DNA of 64,000 nt, taken from the NCBI RefSeq assembly GCF_032854445.1, contig NC_088303.1, forward strand, positions 3,975,501 to 4,039,500, in the 5' to 3' direction. This document shows, piece by piece, positions 34,057 through 47,180 of the stretch; position 1 is the first letter of the stretch; the number at the start of each line of letters is the position of its first letter. Origin of the DNA: Liolophura sinensis (Eukaryota > Mollusca > Polyplacophora > Chitonida > Chitonidae). A program made the translations under genes and the position numbers. Below the pieces are notes generated by a model. It had not been told where the DNA came from. It saw nothing but the letters and a program-made list of their open reading frames with translations, and searched no databases.

Positions 34057-34707
34057 CGATACTATATCAACGGAGAAACCGATGGAAGTCATAATTTGAT
34101 TTTAAAAAAAGAATTAGGTTCCACTTATGTTTCCTGAATTCACAGACATACGCGCTAAAAAGAAGCGGTCCTTAATGGTACATGTAACGACACCCTCTGG
34201 TAAACAACTGGATACGAATTAAAGTGAAGAGCATAATAAGGAAGCTTTTAAAGGCAGCGAATAAATTATGTGCATTTTAAATAAAACTGAAGTCTTAAAA
34301 TTTAAAATGAAAATAAAAATGATATTCAATGATATTACATGTCATGAAAGCAACAACAACAAAAAACAATCAACACATATAAATTTATCAACCTCCTTTA
34401 TTTTGATACACTTTGATCATTATTTAATATTCAGTATATATAGCGCAGGCCATAAACAAGTCCACCTTGTAGACTCGTGATATTCTTTGTACATGTATGT
34501 ATACTCATTGAAGATTAGGCCCATACACATGTGTTAATGCACCACATAGAAGCCGGGCCTATACAACAGGTCGAAAAAAAACCTGCTGACACAAGTATGC
34601 ATATCAGAACAGGTACATTTACCGGTTTGTCAAGTTGTGTGTATGACGATTGGTGTATAGTTACAATTATACCCCATTGCTACTCTACGCGTTTTTTAAT
34701 GATTTGG
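34057..34707. other. Intergenic stretch, nothing recognised
   Basis: AT-rich single-copy sequence. Short plus-strand open frames at 34268 and 34531 lack support. Confidence 0.5.
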
Positions 34708-34933
34708 TTTATTTATTTATTTATTTATTTATTTAGAATATTTCGCTTATATGACGACGACCAGCATTAATTATGGGGATGGGGGGGGGGTTGACGGGGA
34801 AGAGCTGGCAAACCTATCCACGCACGACAGGAGAGGAAGCCAGCATGCATGAGCTCACAATCATCACACTGGTGAATGGCTCCTGGGTTATTGTTCTGTG
34901 CTAGTACATTAACCACGCCCCCCCCCCCCCCCC
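34708..34933 (-). mobile_element. SINE family 1, decayed, with G and C runs
   Basis: A long TTTA tail, GAATATTTCGCTTATATGAC, CCAGCATTAATTATGGGGA, then a run of Gs where the family has GGTGGGAGG. The head half is AGGAGAGGAAGCCAGCATG to TGGCTCCTGGGTTATT, and the element ends in a long C run at 34917-34933 where the family has GGAGGCCC. Confidence 0.75.
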
Positions 34934-36899
34934 GACCACACTCACACTCTCAGACCAAACGTCTGAGAAAATACATTACCTAGCTGTCAGTCAATATAAC
35001 ATTACACAAGTGACCTGTAGCCGTTCATGAAATAACTGCAGGATCATATTAATTTGATGCGGAATACATCACGGTAAGGAGATTTTTAATCATAAATCGT
35101 GTATTAAAGTGTATAGAGTATATATGTTGTTTTTCAGATTGTACTTTTTGTTTATTTTCAGTTAATAAAATTGGTAGCTCAGAATGGTCTTTGTTTTATT
35201 TGCTGTATATCATCCCAGAAAAACATCTTCGCGGGTGTTATGTTTTTACCTTGTTTAATAGTTACAAGAAAGTAATGTGCCTATGACAAAAAGGCAAAAC
35301 ATGTTTCGACACACACTCCACCCTCATTCAAAATGGTCAAAAATAAAAAATTAAAAAATAATAAAAATAAAAAAAAATGCGTGACTTGTCACATTTTTGA
35401 CAGGTCCTTCCCCTTGACATATATTGCTAGCTCCCCTTGCTAACAAGCGCCCACTTTTTTTTCATACATTGACTTTAAGAGTTTTATCACTCTTTGTCGG
35501 TTTCGTGGACAGGGTGATAAAATCATAATGAACTACAAAAAAAAAAAAAAAAAGAAAAAAAAAAGAAAATAAAGAAATACGCCGATGTAACTGATTGGGC
35601 ATTCCTTAAATATTTGAAGGAAGCCTAAGTGATTTGCAGCCTGTCTCAATTCGTGACAAATGTTGGAGTCGAATTGTTCACCTACAAAATGTACATGTAG
35701 GCTACACAGATGATACTGGAAAAATATGTATACAGGCTATTTGGGTTAGGTGCATTGTTTTCAGATGAAAACAGTCGCTATTTAAACATATACATGTTAT
35801 TTAATACAGATATTTACTCAAGCGAGACTGACTTGACATTGTCTGAAAAAACGAAAGTGCATGCAGTCGTTGGCAATAAATATAAATCTTTGACACAAGC
35901 TGTGAACACAGTGCTTCATGTTACTATAAACCTAAAGACCGCTAACTCGATCTACTCTACTGAATAGGCCTAACTGGTCTATGCCGCCTGAATGCAAGGT
36001 CCATTTTGATGCCAATGCAGCTCAGATGATGTAGGCCTACACAGATCCCGTAGGCCTATATACATTGAATGTGAGATTCCAAGCAATAAGTTCATATTTA
36101 AACACAATGTTTAGTGTGATTATAATAGGAGACTTATGAAAGGCCCCGGGTTGGAACTCCGACGCCTCCATCTTGTGCATAGCCTATACCAACGTGCATA
36201 CGAGACTGCACGCGAGGTTCAAGGGTAAAACATCTTTTTAACGTTCTATGTAATTTCATTCGTCGATCTCCATTTCTCTTCCACTTTCTCAGTGGTTATT
36301 ATTACTAATATATCACAGTAGGCTGGATGATTGCGTAAGGAATTGACTGCAGGCATAAGAAACCGTTTTCTTAGTTCAGTCTCATTTGTGACTGTAATCG
36401 ACACAATTATAGGCCTAGTCCTACGTGGTAATCATAAGATTCCGTCGATGGTGCAAATACACGGCTACGCATTTTAACCAGTCCTTTCCTGTTTTATCGG
36501 CGTCAATTTTTTTGTTTGTTTTTTTTTGGGGAGGGGGGGGGGGGGTGTTTTTTTTACAAAGGTGAAATGCGCTTCAACGAAGTTGCGAATTTACAACGTT
36601 TAATCTTATATTATCGCGTAAATTATCAGTTAGATTATCCAGTTAAACTTCCACAGACAATTCTTTTTCTGACGTGCTTGGCAACTCTTAATACCCGGCG
36701 AATCAACGTTTAATCTTGAATTCTTACGAGGCCATTTAGAGCGCCATGTTAGAGTAACCAGAAACTCAAAACTGTCAAATGTTTTAAAAGGCAAATGAGG
36801 ATTTGAATGACATAAAGATCGGTGGGTTACCCCAGGTCCTCCGTTAAGTAAATGGTGTGGTTCAATATTAGTTATTACTCCTGATTCCGGATTGAAGCA
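34934..36899. other. Intergenic stretch with low-complexity tracts
   Basis: Contains an A-rich tract (35536-35570), a T-rich tract and a GGGG-A-G13 run (about 36528-36545). The 85-codon plus-strand open frame at 35710-35967 has no recognisable domain. No promoter element can be named, although this stretch lies directly before the candidate first exon at 37141. Confidence 0.45.
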
Positions 36900-37141
36900 G
36901 GGGAGACAACTTTTGTCGGTAAAAAATGCCTACCTCCCGCCATACGAAACTGTGGAAGGCAGTCTAGCTCTGGAAGATGTGTTTAAAGATGGCCACCACG
37001 TACCTGGGAAGTGTCACTGCTGATTACCGGATTCATTATGAAACAACGATGCTCTGATCAGCCGCTTATTGTCAATTAAAGAAGGCATCAGCCTTGTCTT
37101 TGCTAAGGCAACACTCTGTGCACCTATTGTCATCGAAACAG
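36900..37141 (+). other. Candidate non-coding first exon of the ECE-like gene
   Basis: The segment ends ATCGAAACAG at 37141 and is followed by a textbook donor GTAAGTGATG. Its last frame is open but has no ATG after the nearest stop. ATGGCCACCACG (about 36990) opens a short upstream frame that ends in TGA. If spliced to 62442, translation would start at the ATG that begins that exon. The 5' limit is arbitrary. No transcript evidence exists here. Confidence 0.35.
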
Positions 37142-38369
37142 GTAAGTGATGATGGACGGGAAAGAAATTTGTTTGCTTAGGCCTATTTGTTTTTTTTTTG
37201 TTTTTTTTTTTCGTTGCTCATTTATTTAGATTTGTGTGACATTGGCTGACGATTGTATGAGTAATTAACTAATGCTTGATAGCTTAATTCCTACCTTTCC
37301 TTTTGTGTTACTGAATGAATGCATAAAAATATTGCAAGGTAATACTGGGTACTTTTGTGTGTGACATTACCATGTTGTTTCTCATTTGAACTTTTATAAT
37401 TTTTGTTTATGTAGCAAATAATGTCATTCTGACTGTTTAACTTCTGTGGAATTTAGTTGAAAACTTGCCTGTTATAGATGCACCGTATCCAGCTATGCTA
37501 GTGCATGTGTAATGGTCAAGATGTAGTCTGAGATTGCTTTGGCCTTAGGTTTGGCGAAAATTTGTTCGGGCATGGATGGCCCCAAACCAGGGCCAGAGCG
37601 TGCTACATTTAAAAACCCAATTCAGTTGCCATGGCAGTGTGTGAGGATGTAGGAGACAAAAATTATCTATCAAATACTTCTCCATGGCGTTGTAAGTTTG
37701 CAGACACTTATGTTGCTTAATCTGTTTGTGTGTCGATTCATCGTAAACACAACGTCGATCTGTATTTCCTAGGCTGCATAGGTCAGTGATTCCTTAGTGA
37801 TGCTCAAAGCGAATGGCTGTACTGATAGCCTTGACATATTTGACAAGGGCAGGTAACTTTATCAGATTTTTAAATGGATCACACTGTGACATTGGTTTGG
37901 GGCCAACCTTAGCCCAATACAAATACTTTGCCCAATCTGATGTCGGAGTATAATCTCGGAATAGTCATGATGGTACTTCACTCTCAATAAGGGCAGGGCC
38001 AATAAGGTTCAATTGAATTAAATGTTGAGGCCTGTTTTCAACCATTTCTGATATTTACCGCCCTCAGCATTTAACCATCAGCAGTGGTGTAACTTAATTT
38101 TTGTTGGTGCCAGCCATTAGGACAGCCTGCATCTCAAGTGAGCCTGCCCTCACTGGAAAGGACATGCCATCAGGGCAGGTAATAGCTTTACAATGTCCAC
38201 AGCCAGTGTTCGACTGCCAAATATTACCAACTGAAATGTCTTTGATGGAATGGATGAAACATCGAAGCACGAACATAAGATACGTAAATTGATCATTCCC
38301 TTGTTTTGGTCATACTACTTCAGTTAAATTAAAGGCTGAGGTCTGTAATTTTTAACGATATCTAATATT

Positions 38370-39030
38370 TATCTTTGCGGAGCGAAATGGGCATTTAAAT
38401 ACACTTTAACACTGCGGCAAATGCTAATTTTTGGTTTGCGTGAAAGAGAATAAGACCTTTATTACCACTCCTGCGAGGATAAATCCATTCCCTAGTCGAA
38501 ATGTTGACAAAACTACAGAAATATTTCCTTCTGCCTTGACAGAATAACTTTGTGCTGTCGTGGCAAGTCAGGTGTTCTTAAATCTCAGAATCGCATGTTA
38601 AAAGATATGGCAATCAATCTAACAAGACAAGACTGCAAAAACAGTCTTAAATGATAACTAGCAATAATTTCATCGGTCATCATGGATGTAGAATAGAAAG
38701 AACAATTTGCCGAGTCATTCGATTCTGAAGGTTCCAGTAAAGGCTTGTAGATATCATGTACACATCTGCTTCGTTGTCCATGTTTTGTGCCTGTGGCCTC
38801 AGATACCATCTGGATTTTGGAGTCCCCAAATGTGCCACGTGTGCAATATACACTTTATCAGGTTTTCTGCATTCATCTGAAATTGATTGAAATTTGCAGG
38901 AACGATCGAAAAAAAACCTGTCTTCTCAGTCCACACCAGAAATCAGCGTATTTCCACTGTTTTGGAATGGAACTGAATCACGGAGAACACAGAAAACTTC
39001 ATCACCCATTGGTGGAACTCTCGTGTTTGT
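38370..39030 (+). repeat. Old diverged duplication, copy A
   Basis: Matches 39260-40180 through shared blocks such as ATTACCACT, ATAAATCCATTCCCT, AACTTTGTGC, TAACAAGACAAG, TTGGATGTAGAAT-type and CCACAC. Divergence is heavy, with many small indels. Copy A keeps CpGs that read TG or CA in copy B. Confidence 0.7.
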
Positions 39031-39259
39031 TGAGTTAACAACAATAACAACAGAAGAGTAAAAGGGTAATGTGTGACATCCATTTGACATTACGAGTTCA
39101 ATTTATTTGTAACGGAGAAATTCGGTATTGAGAAATAGTGGCTGCCTGATTGGGCAGGCTACGCGAGCCTATAACATGCCTGTAGCGATTTTTGCCTGCA
39201 TTTGGTATGCGGGCAGGCGATATTAAAGCTACACCACTGATCAGTCCATTCCATAAGAA

Positions 39260-40180
39260 CTTTGTGGGACAAAGTGGGCATTATAACCAATGAAACAGCA
39301 GCACACGCAAATTTCTGGTGTTGATTTAAGAGAATAAGCTTAATTGGCCTTCCAGGGGTATTGTAAATTCATCCACATACAGACGAGACAAGGTGGGAGC
39401 TCTCACCATATGATGTACATATAATGTGTGATTTTATCTCAGTTGCTAGCTTGAAATGAATATGCTTCTGATGACTATGGCACTGTTGTCACCTAAAATC
39501 ATGTCTTCTAGCCTCAGTACTTAGCAAAAGCCTCCACCCAGTCTCGCCTAAATACTTGTGAACTCCTGAGATCCTGAAATGCTAATTGAGCTATTAGGAC
39601 TTGTATTACCACTGCTTCAAATATAAATCCATTCCCTGAGTCAAAATATTGTTGGAAATATAGAAATATTTACTTCTTGCTCGTCAAATGAACTTTGTGC
39701 ATTCATGGTAATTTGGGAGTACTAAGATCTTGGAACCACACACCAAAAGACATGCAAATAGATGTAACAAGACAAGCCCATGCTACCAGTTTTAAAGTCA
39801 GATGTAACAATGAATCTATCAGTCATTTTGGATGTAGAATTAAAGGAAGAATTTGTACAGTGTAAAACACAATCAAATAAATAAGTAAATAAAAGGAAAG
39901 ATTTACCTGGTCAGTTGTGCCTGAAAAGTCAGCTCACAAGGTTTTATGTCGAGGCTTGCGACTATCATCTGCAGATCTGTCTCGTTGTGCATGTTACCTC
40001 AGATACAACCTGCACACTGCAAGAGTGAAAAGAGAAATGTCAACAATTGTTCAGATTTTTCCAGATAATTAGTCTGAATTGGATTTAAACGTGCATGAGT
40101 GATTGAAAAGATCCTTTTCTTGTCAATCCACACAGGAAGTCAAGTTTTGATACTGCTCAGAGAATACAATGCACGCCATG
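39260..40180 (+). repeat. Old diverged duplication, copy B
   Basis: Collinear with copy A but with about 250 bp of extra sequence (about 39345-39595) between AGAGAATAAG and ATTACCACT. It may be two copies of an unknown mobile element or an old segmental duplication. Confidence 0.7.
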
Positions 40181-40353
40181 AAAATTTGAGATATCCCCCA
40201 CTCGCACTATCCATATGGTCTTGGTGACAACAAGTGTCTAACATTCACACGAATGTTTGTCAGTAACATGCCAAGGGTGGGTGCAGTCCCATCAACACTC
40301 CTGGTCCCTGCACTAATGACTGACTGTCATCTTTCAGTTCTTCATTAGGCTTG

Positions 40354-40532
40354 TTTATTTATTATTTGATTGGTGTTTTGCGCTGTACTCAAGAATATTT
40401 CACTTATATGATGGCGACCAGCATTATCATGGGAGGAAGCCATGCGAAGCCCGGAGGAAACCCACAACCATCCGCAGGTTGCTGGAGACCTTCTCACTTA
40501 CGGCTGGAGAAGAAGCCAGCATGGGCTGGACA
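40354..40532 (-). mobile_element. SINE family 1, minus orientation
   Basis: TTTATTTATTATTTGATTGG, GCTGTACTCAAGAATATTTC, GGAGGAAACCCACAACCATC, CCGCAGGTTGCTGGAGACCT and GGAGAAGAAGCCAGCATGGG. The tRNA-like head is missing. Confidence 0.8.
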
Positions 40533-41393
40533 TTAGGCTTGTGGTGTCAAATAAAAGACATACTTGAAATGAATTTGTGGGATGAAAATAGAGAAACTAT
40601 AATAATGATGTATATGAAACTATCATTATGGTCTTGCCTGGCTTCCATTGGCTCAAGTTTCAATATACTGGCTTCTTGTGACATTGGTTTAATTTGTCTG
40701 TTTCTCTGCAGATTATTAATGATGTATGAATGTTACATGTATTTTATTTCTTGCTAGAATGCATTCTACTGGCTTATCATTCTATCATTAGATTATAAAT
40801 ATGATTCAAGAACTTTAGACCAGCAGGGTAATACTGCAGTATGAAGGTCACATTTTTAGATTTAATCTCAAGGCATTATTCGTGTCAGGGAAATGGATAA
40901 CGAGAAACAAATGTCAGGACCCCTGTGCATTAGAGGAACATGTTGGAGCTGTTAGCTGGATGGAATTACCTGTACAAGTTTATGACACTGTCTTCTGGCA
41001 GTTAATTTTTAATCTGTTTCCAAATGTATTTTTAATTGGCATTCTATTTTTATTTGGTGATACCCATCTTTTCCTGGATATCAGTATATGAAGATCTGCA
41101 GCAACTGTATTATACTGTTATGATAAGTCTTCCAAAACTGCCATTTAGAGTGAAACTATTTAGCAAAAATATGTAAAAATAAATAAGGAAGAATATAAAT
41201 AACCTTGAGTTTCTTTTTTTTTTTTTTAATTTTTTGTTTCTTTCTACTTTTGACTGTTTCACCATCATCTCTGAGGAATGGGCGGTGGCTGGGGAGAGAA
41301 TTAATAGGAGAAAAGGTTGAAATTCAGAAAAAGAAAATGGACTGTTATGCATACTATAAGAATTTTACTATGACATTTATACTGGCATCCTCT

Positions 41394-41526
41394 CTGGTCA
41401 CATGCTGGAAGGTCTACCAGCAGCACGTGGATGGACGTGGGTTTTCCTTTTCCAACATAATGCTGACCATCGTCATTTGGTGAAATATTCTGGAGTATGT
41501 TGTAAAAGCTCAGTCCAGTAAATACA
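41394..41526 (+). mobile_element. SINE family 1, decayed, plus orientation
   Basis: GGAAGGTCTACCAGCAGCAC, GGATGGACGTGGGTTTTCC, CATAATGCTGACCATCGTCA and GTGAAATATTCTGGAGTATG, with most family CpGs lost. Confidence 0.7.
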
Positions 41527-43378
41527 TGTACATGTAAACTAACATGTATACAATGGCAAATGTGGTGATAGAGGAAACTGAGGTAAACCAAGTGCTGATG
41601 TTTGGCATGTTTCTCACAAGTTTTATGTTATCAGCAAGGTCCAATCAACAATGACCGTTGGAAGATGCTAAAATGTCCTGTACAAAGCCAAACTTGGTGC
41701 ATACTTCTCATGGCAAGCAAATAAATTTTACTACTAATTAATTCAAATGTGCTATTTTATTATTTCATGTACAAATACATGTATTTTTTTTTTTTGTCAA
41801 TATTTAATTCCAAACAGTGAAGGCATGGGGTAAATGTTTTGTAGGAAAGGTAGGCCTCAGGCTGGAACGGGTAAATGCTGAAATATTGAAGTCTGTTCCT
41901 GGAGGGTAACCGCATGCGTATATTTGATAATCAATTGATACCAGAACTGACTATTGTGTAATCATGCAACAACCATGCTATCATTAATTGGCTATTTGAC
42001 ATTATGAACAATACATGCACACAAATATAGTCTCATGCACATTGCTGCATGACAAATGTGAATGATTTGTACTTTGCAGGTACAGATTTATATATTAACC
42101 ATTACACTACATTCCGTCTTACACGGACAGGTGATTAACTTTATTAGGTCTAAGATGTAAAGCTTATATTCACCTCATAGGAAATTGTGTTGATTCTGTT
42201 CTGTGACAGGCTGATTTTAAAATGCCAAGTTTTGATTGTAGTACAGTTACATGCGGCTTCGTGGGTTAAATGTGAAAATGATTTCTGATGATTTCCCAGA
42301 TGCATGTAAGGATTGGCTGTAACTTTTTTTCAGTTCGTTGGGGTATGAGCAAAAAAAACGCTGTGCAAACTGTATGAATTCGCGAAGGACATCTTTTTCA
42401 TGAAATTGTTATGTTTTCTCTGGCCCACACTGTACAGATAGTGTTTCCAGGAATGCTTGTCTCTATTTTGAATACCTTTTGTGTTATCTGAACAATTTAG
42501 TCTTTCTATTACAGGTACCAATCAGTGTCTCAGCATAATGTACATATACTTGTACAGAACACAGATGTTTCGCTGGTTATGTTTCTTATGAAGTGCGCTA
42601 TGAATTTTATCAATAATTTACTTCATTATTGCAGTTTGTGCAGCATGAAATGTATGGAATGAAGTAAAATAAGTGAAATGTTGCAGTGTTCTGGTATATG
42701 TGCAGTTTGTTGTTCTCCTGATGGAGTCGTCTCACTTAATCATCATCTGATATTCATGGCTTCTACTAACATTTGCTACCTGCTTGTTGTTTCAAGCTGC
42801 AGAGTGAAGTCATGCTGAAAGTACAACTGAGAGAGGTAATTGATTGATCATGGATATAGTGACTTCTCTGTGATATCCAGTCCTGTGCTGCAGTGTGGTG
42901 AATTACCTCCCTTTGTTGTTGTACTCTCTAGTTAATCTTCCCCACTTCTGTCTCTGTGTCACTATCTTTCCCACCTACCTAGGTCTGTATATACACATGT
43001 ATATTACATATATTTCAGATGGATACTAAGTTAATGCATTCATGGAAATGTTTTCAGGTTTATGGAAGTCATGTTAATTCACACAAAGTAGGCTTAACAC
43101 AACTGAAGCAACAAAACATGTGAGCAAATTCTTTCCAGTGAACAATATTGTTTTTTGTTAAGTTTTTATACATTTACATTTTTGTGTTTGACTAATCATC
43201 TATAATCAAATGTGCGCATTAAATTTCAACCTAACAAGAGTGATGTTAAAAATCCACACGGCCCTCCATGTACAGTAATAACTTCCCCCCAACCCACAGC
43301 CCATTAAAGCATCAGTCTGCTGCTATGAACAGTGTAATTCTTAACATAGATTTACGGCTAGAGAGTTTTGATCCATTT

Positions 43379-44270
43379 TGAGCACACATGTAGTGATGAC
43401 CTGACCAGCTCCACAGAGAGCATGCACACATGTAGTGATGGCCTGACCAGCTCCACAGAGAGCATGGACACGTGTAGTGATGACCTGACCAGCTCCACAG
43501 AGAGCATGGACACGTGTAGTGATGACCTGACCAGCTCCACAGAGAGCATGCACACGTGTAGTGATGACCTGACCAGCTTCACAGGGAGCATGCACACGTG
43601 TAGTGATGACCTGACCAGCTCCACAGAGAGCATGCACACATGTAGTGATGACCTGACCAGCTCCACAGAGAGCATGCACACATGTAGTGATGACCTGACC
43701 AGCTCCACAGAGAGCATGCACACATGTAGTGATGACCTGACCAGCTCCACAGAGAGCATGCACACATGTAGTGATGACCTGACCAGCTCCACAGAGAGCA
43801 TGCACACGTGTAATGATGACCTGACCAGCTCCACAGAGAGCATGCACACGTGTAGTGATGACCTGACCAGCTTCACAGGGAGCATGCACACATGTAGTGA
43901 TGACCTGACCAGCTCCACAGGGAGCATGCACATGTGTAGTGATGAACTGACCAGCTCCACAGAGAGCATGCACACATGTAGTGATGGCCTGACCAGCTCC
44001 ACAGAGAGCATGCACACGTGTAGTGATGACCTGACCAGCTCCACAGAGAGCATGCACACATGTAGTGATGACCTGACCAGCTCCACAGAGAGCATGCACA
44101 CGTGTAGTGATGACCTGACCAGCTCCACAGAGAGCATGCACATGTGTAGTGATGACCTGACCAGCTCCACAGAGAGCATGCACATGTGTAGTGATGGCCT
44201 GACCAGCTCCACAGAGAGCATGCACAAGTGTAGTGATGGCCTGACCAGCTCCACAGAGAGCATGCACATA
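43379..44270. repeat. 42-bp minisatellite, about 21 units
   Basis: Units contain CATGCACACATGTAGTGATG, ACCTGACCAGCTCCACAGAG and AG. The length is divisible by three, so single frames stay open through the array: one on the plus strand (MHTCSDDLTSSTES repeated, 303 codons) and two or more on the minus strand (up to 321 codons). Most differences between units are at CACACA/CACACG and GACCTG/GGCCTG, and they do not favour synonymous sites of any frame. It lies in the putative ECE-like intron and is not called as a gene. Confidence 0.97.
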
Positions 44271-45050
44271 TGGAAATAGCATAGGTAATAGTCTTATCTT
44301 AATCATTCAACACCATCTTGTTTTGTTGTCGTTTCAAACTGGACGCACAGTGATAAAGTTTGAAGGCCATCAGTTGAAGCGACAGACTGATATACAGACT
44401 GATCTTCAAGCCTTTTGACTGATCTAACTATTTGCTTGTTTCCCTTGTGATGGTGATGCTTGATATACTTGTGTACACATTTTCTGCTTTGCTGTGACAG
44501 GAATCCATATTCATCCGTATGCACTACACGTTTGTTTCTACACGTGCACTACATGTAGTTTAGAGCTATAACTGATAACATACATGAACAATGAACTGAT
44601 ATTTTAATAGTTTTATTTGGAGGTGTATTTTGGGGTGACACCATAAATCTGACCCACCTTTTTATATGTACAGCAGTCTGTTTTCTTTCTTCCAAAGTGG
44701 TTTTGTTGTGAAGTTTGACTATGTGTAACTGTCGTTTCACCTGAGTGTATACATGTACATGTAAACACTCAACACACCCAAAAGGGTTTCATACTCTTGC
44801 ACACGTAGTTTGTCAACATGTATTACCACAACAATAACATCTTTAATATGCATTTGTGTACTGTATTTCTAGTTTGCAAATAGGGTGCAAGTTGAGCCAT
44901 TTTATTATTTTCATTAGGTTCTGTTTTATGCACATACATGTATTTGTAGATTTTTTTTTTATTTTTAATTAATAAAGTGTTATTCTTTGAGTGCTAATTA
45001 TATTTTTTTATTTGAAGTCTTTCATCTGATGTATTGTTATACATAAGGCA

Positions 45051-45177
45051 ATCCACGGATGGTCGTGGGTTTCCCCTGGGCTCTGCCCTGTTTCCTCCCA
45101 ACATAATGCTGGTCGTCGTAGAAGTGAAATATTCTTGAGGAGGACGTTGAACACCAATCAATTAAATAAATAAATTA
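45051..45177 (+). mobile_element. SINE family 1, 3' half
   Basis: CACGGATGGTCGTGGGTTTC, TTTCCTCCCAACATAATGCT, AGAAGTGAAATATTCTTGAG and ACACCAATCAATTAAATAAA. The head is missing. Confidence 0.8.
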
Positions 45178-46734
45178 TATATAAGGTGAAACCAATTTTA
45201 TTTTGTGCTTTATGGGCAAGGTGACAAAGTAATACATCCAAAATTGGAATAAAACTTAAATTTCAGATTTTTTGATCTTGATATTTATATGATTTACATG
45301 TTTTTCAAGGCTTTCCAATCATATCTATGTGTGCTATATTGCTGGGATAGTCCACATTTCTCCCACAAATTAGATGTTCTTTAAGTTTTATTTTTAAACC
45401 CTCCGACAACATTGAAAAAAGATTCAGCCTGACTGTAAACCTAAAAATTACATTGCTGTGACCTAAGTTGGTTAGTAGATTATGGGGGCTAGTATTGATG
45501 ACTGTCCATATTATCATGTTATTACACCATCACTTTATTTTATTCTGTACAAATGTGATTTGAGTATATTTCCTGCAAATTATTATATAAAGATGATGTG
45601 TACATGCATGTTTAAATATTGTAGATGTTGTGCATTTGATATCTTGTGCAAGCCCTTCCAACATTGTCATGTACATACCTGTCTTAATATCAGTTATTAA
45701 CAACTGCCAGAAATGTAATGTAATAAAATTCATGTATAATTGATTGAGTATCATTCTCAGTTGATGTTCCAACCCAGCTGAGCAGCACGTATTAAATGGG
45801 GCCTCATGACTGATAACACCATAGTGTGCCTGCTCAATGCCCTCAGGGATCATTTTACCTGCAGATACAGAGTATAGCCTCAAAGATGATGATGCACTTG
45901 GATGTGCAGACTCATTGATAACATATCTGCACATTGGATCTAAAATGATCACACTTGCATATATTTATGTATCCTTATCAGCTGGATTGAAGAATTATAG
46001 CATTTTTATCACTGATATCACAATATATTCATACTATATATACCTTAATGGCACAATCTGTTCAGATATGAAAGAGCAGCTTTTAGTGAGATTTATACAC
46101 CTTTATTATTTTACCTTGGAAAGAAAACTACAGTGCTTGGGTTGGGAAATTTCAGGGCTTCACAAAAAGTATTATTTTATCAGCATACACAATACAATAC
46201 CCTCAGAATATTCTGGAATAAACATCTTGCCATTATGCAAAAAGGTGGAAGAATAGGAGCCCTATTAGCCCAATATGATAGGACAAAATCAAAAAAATCA
46301 TGAACAAATTTTACCCTTAAGTAATCTATCTGACATGATCTATATGTACACAGTTGTACAAGTTGTGAAATAGTGTGTCGAGGTCTAGCAATTATTAAGG
46401 GCAATTTGCCTTTCAATTGTGTATGGTACACAGGAGTTGGGAGTTCAAAACCAGCCATGGGCAACGAACCTTCTGGTTGTCACTGCTTGTTTGGCCTGAA
46501 TAACAAAAAATGGTCATGCTGAGACATAATTGGTTGTGGGCATTTGTGCAGTCTGCGTTTGTTTATCACCATTTAGCTTCCACTGACTCAGCGTGCCCTC
46601 CTGTACATGTACACATGCACAGTCACTAACTTGTCAAAAGTTAATGGTTTTCTTTGAGCCCTGAGGTTTGTTCTACCCTTAATACTGACCTTCATTGCAG
46701 AAGTGGTAAGTGATAAAGTACTTACACACAGGTG

Positions 46735-47180
46735 TAGGACACCATAAATGATGACACACCTGCAGTTGAAACCTCATGGATAACACCTGAAAAATAACAT
46801 ACTTTCATACATAACCTCATGGATGGTAACACACCTGTGCATAGACACCATGAATGATGACACACCTGTAGTTAAAAACTCATGGATAACACCTGCTCTT
46901 TGGGTCTCTTGGACAATAACATACCTTCACACATAACCTCATGGATGATAACGCACTTTTAGTTAGGGTCTCATGGATGACAAACCTGCTCTATGGGTCT
47001 CCTAGACAATAACATACCTTCACATGTGGCCTCGTGGATGGTAACACAGGTGCAGTTAGACCCTCCTGGATAACACACTTGCTCTATGGGACTCCTAGAC
47101 AATAACATATCTTCACACATAACCTCATGGATGATTTAGACACACCTGCACATAAAACACCTTTTTGGGTTTCCTGGACC
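46735..47180. repeat. Degenerate tandem repeat, about 95-105 bp period
   Basis: Phrases such as ACAATAACATACCTTCACAC, ATAACCTCATGGATGATAAC and GCTCTATGGGTCTCCTAGAC recur four or five times with strong divergence. An old array in decay. Confidence 0.7.

Noticed and set aside
43341-44306. Proteins of 303 to 321 residues on both strands
   Set aside because: The frames begin and end with the 42-bp array, exist on both strands at once, and differences between units do not favour silent sites. I list the array, not a gene.
45837-46256. 139-codon plus-strand open frame
   Set aside because: AT-rich, opposite another open frame of similar length, no domain, no splice or polyadenylation context.
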